Below the pieces are notes generated by a model, which was given only the letters and a program-made list of their open reading frames with translations, was not told the DNA's origin and searched no databases. A program made the translations under genes and the position numbers. Below, piece by piece: positions 63,107 to 64,000 of a DNA stretch of 64,000 nucleotides; the stretch's first letter is position 1, and the number at the start of each line of letters is the position of its first letter. Origin of the DNA: Perognathus longimembris pacificus (taxonomy: Eukaryota > Chordata > Mammalia > Rodentia > Heteromyidae); NCBI RefSeq assembly GCF_023159225.1, contig NC_063177.1:18066673-18130672 (forward strand), read 5' to 3'.

Positions 63107-64000
63107 ACACAGCTCTCTAACAGCATTTCCTCTTTCCTATCTGCTGAGTTAGCCAAGAAAAAAAAAGGAGGGGGGGGCGAACAGATCTCAATTTATAGGT
63201 ATGAATTTTGAAGAACTGGAGGTCAAACCCTGATATTTCAGTGTTTAATTCTCAACCTTCCAGGAGTTATTACCATATTATAAAGTACTCAAGTGCACAG
63301 CTCCTAAATGTCAGATTTTATATCAGCTTTGTATTTCAGTTTACTAAAGCAAATCCTTAACTCAAGTAGAAGCAAAAGTTAATATCCTGCTGAGTGTGAT
63401 TTTGGCTTTCCTTTAAAAAAAAAAAATCAAGCAACACTCTAATTTAAATTAAAAAAGGGAAAGAAAAAGGGAGGAAGCAACTGAACCTGTTCTTTAATGT
63501 ACAAGATTAGAGGAGACCAAGAGCACTTCGCAAGGCATATTTGATTATCAGTTGTACTCTTAAAACACGAACAGGCTGTGAATTAGTATTTGAATTGTCA
63601 GCACTCCTAAAAGAAAACATGGTGGTCCAAAATGCCAGACTTTGGAGGCATGAGAAGGTGAGAAATCACCCATCTGTTCATTTACATAAATGTTCTACTT
63701 AAATTTCTGGCTCCACACAATTAAAATGTGCCAGGAAGCAATATCAATTCAACCTTGGAAATCTTGTACTCTGCCATATACTTTGTCCGCCCATCTCACA
63801 TCTTCTAAGTCTCCTTCTCATCCTGAATTCTCATTCAGGCTCTAGTTCCTAAATGCCCAATGGGGGAGTTTTGACATCAGGAACTACCTCCAATTTTCAC
63901 TTTTCTCCTACAAAAAGAACACACACACTCACTCATTCACCCCTCCAAAGAATTTTCCCCATTCCTATTATTCACACTTATGCAGGCCTAAAATTCTCCA
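63107..64000. other. Upstream intron, unique sequence to window end
   Basis: An A-rich run at 63,415-63,426 and a G run at 63,170-63,178; nothing else recognised. No CPD exon 2 seen. Confidence 0.45.

Noticed and set aside
47000..64000. CPD exons 1 and 2
   Set aside because: Looked for the unit I zinc motif and the residues preceding exon 3 on the minus strand; no matching stretch with splice signals was seen, and there is no GC-rich first exon or CpG island.

Overview
This is a rodent nuclear genome window. It carries most of one protein-coding gene, carboxypeptidase D (CPD), on the minus strand, embedded in dense SINE and L1 repeats. I recognise CPD from its translated exons: a membrane-anchored M14 metallocarboxypeptidase with three tandem catalytic units, a transmembrane segment and a short acidic cytosolic tail. 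Nineteen exons (human-style exons 3-21) lie between 46,987 and 11,565, all with GT-AG splice sites. Exons 1-2 (signal peptide and most of catalytic unit I) are not in the window; 46,988-64,000 is the 3' part of the upstream intron.

The dominant repeat is a dimeric SINE: a tRNA-Ala/ID-like left monomer joined to a right monomer that ends in a GACTGGCA-type sequence and an A tail. This architecture fits the IDL-Geo SINE known from geomyoid rodents (kangaroo rats, pocket mice, pocket gophers), so I infer a geomyoid host with moderate confidence. A second abundant SINE has a 7SL/B1-like head on the same right module ('B1-Geo' here). Older B1-ID composites and lone ID fragments are also present.

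Layout. 1-7,850: downstream flank of CPD with SINE clusters, a near-perfect inverted SINE pair and a 51-bp tandem duplication; no gene recognised. 7,850-11,564: SINE-free 3' UTR of about 3.7 kb. 11,565-15,597: exons 21-18 (end of unit III, transmembrane segment, tail). 18,590-25,690: exons 17-13 (degenerate unit III). 25,690-28,717: exons 12-11 (unit II beta-sandwich domain and linker). 30,605-44,813: exons 10-5 (active unit II). 45,620-46,987: exons 4-3 (end of unit I). 46,988-64,000: upstream intron with L1 fragments, an LTR-like element, SINEs and microsatellites.

The most notable points: exon 4 and exon 5 each lack one nucleotide relative to what their splice phases require, so CPD as written here is frameshifted twice and would stop early in exon 5. 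This is either two assembly errors or real lesions. In addition, the right monomer of the SINE occurs once alone, flanked by its own target-site duplication, and contains tRNA-like A and B boxes, suggesting it is an independent SINE that was captured by two different heads. No prokaryote-type system, CRISPR array, CpG-island promoter or intact retroviral gene was seen.
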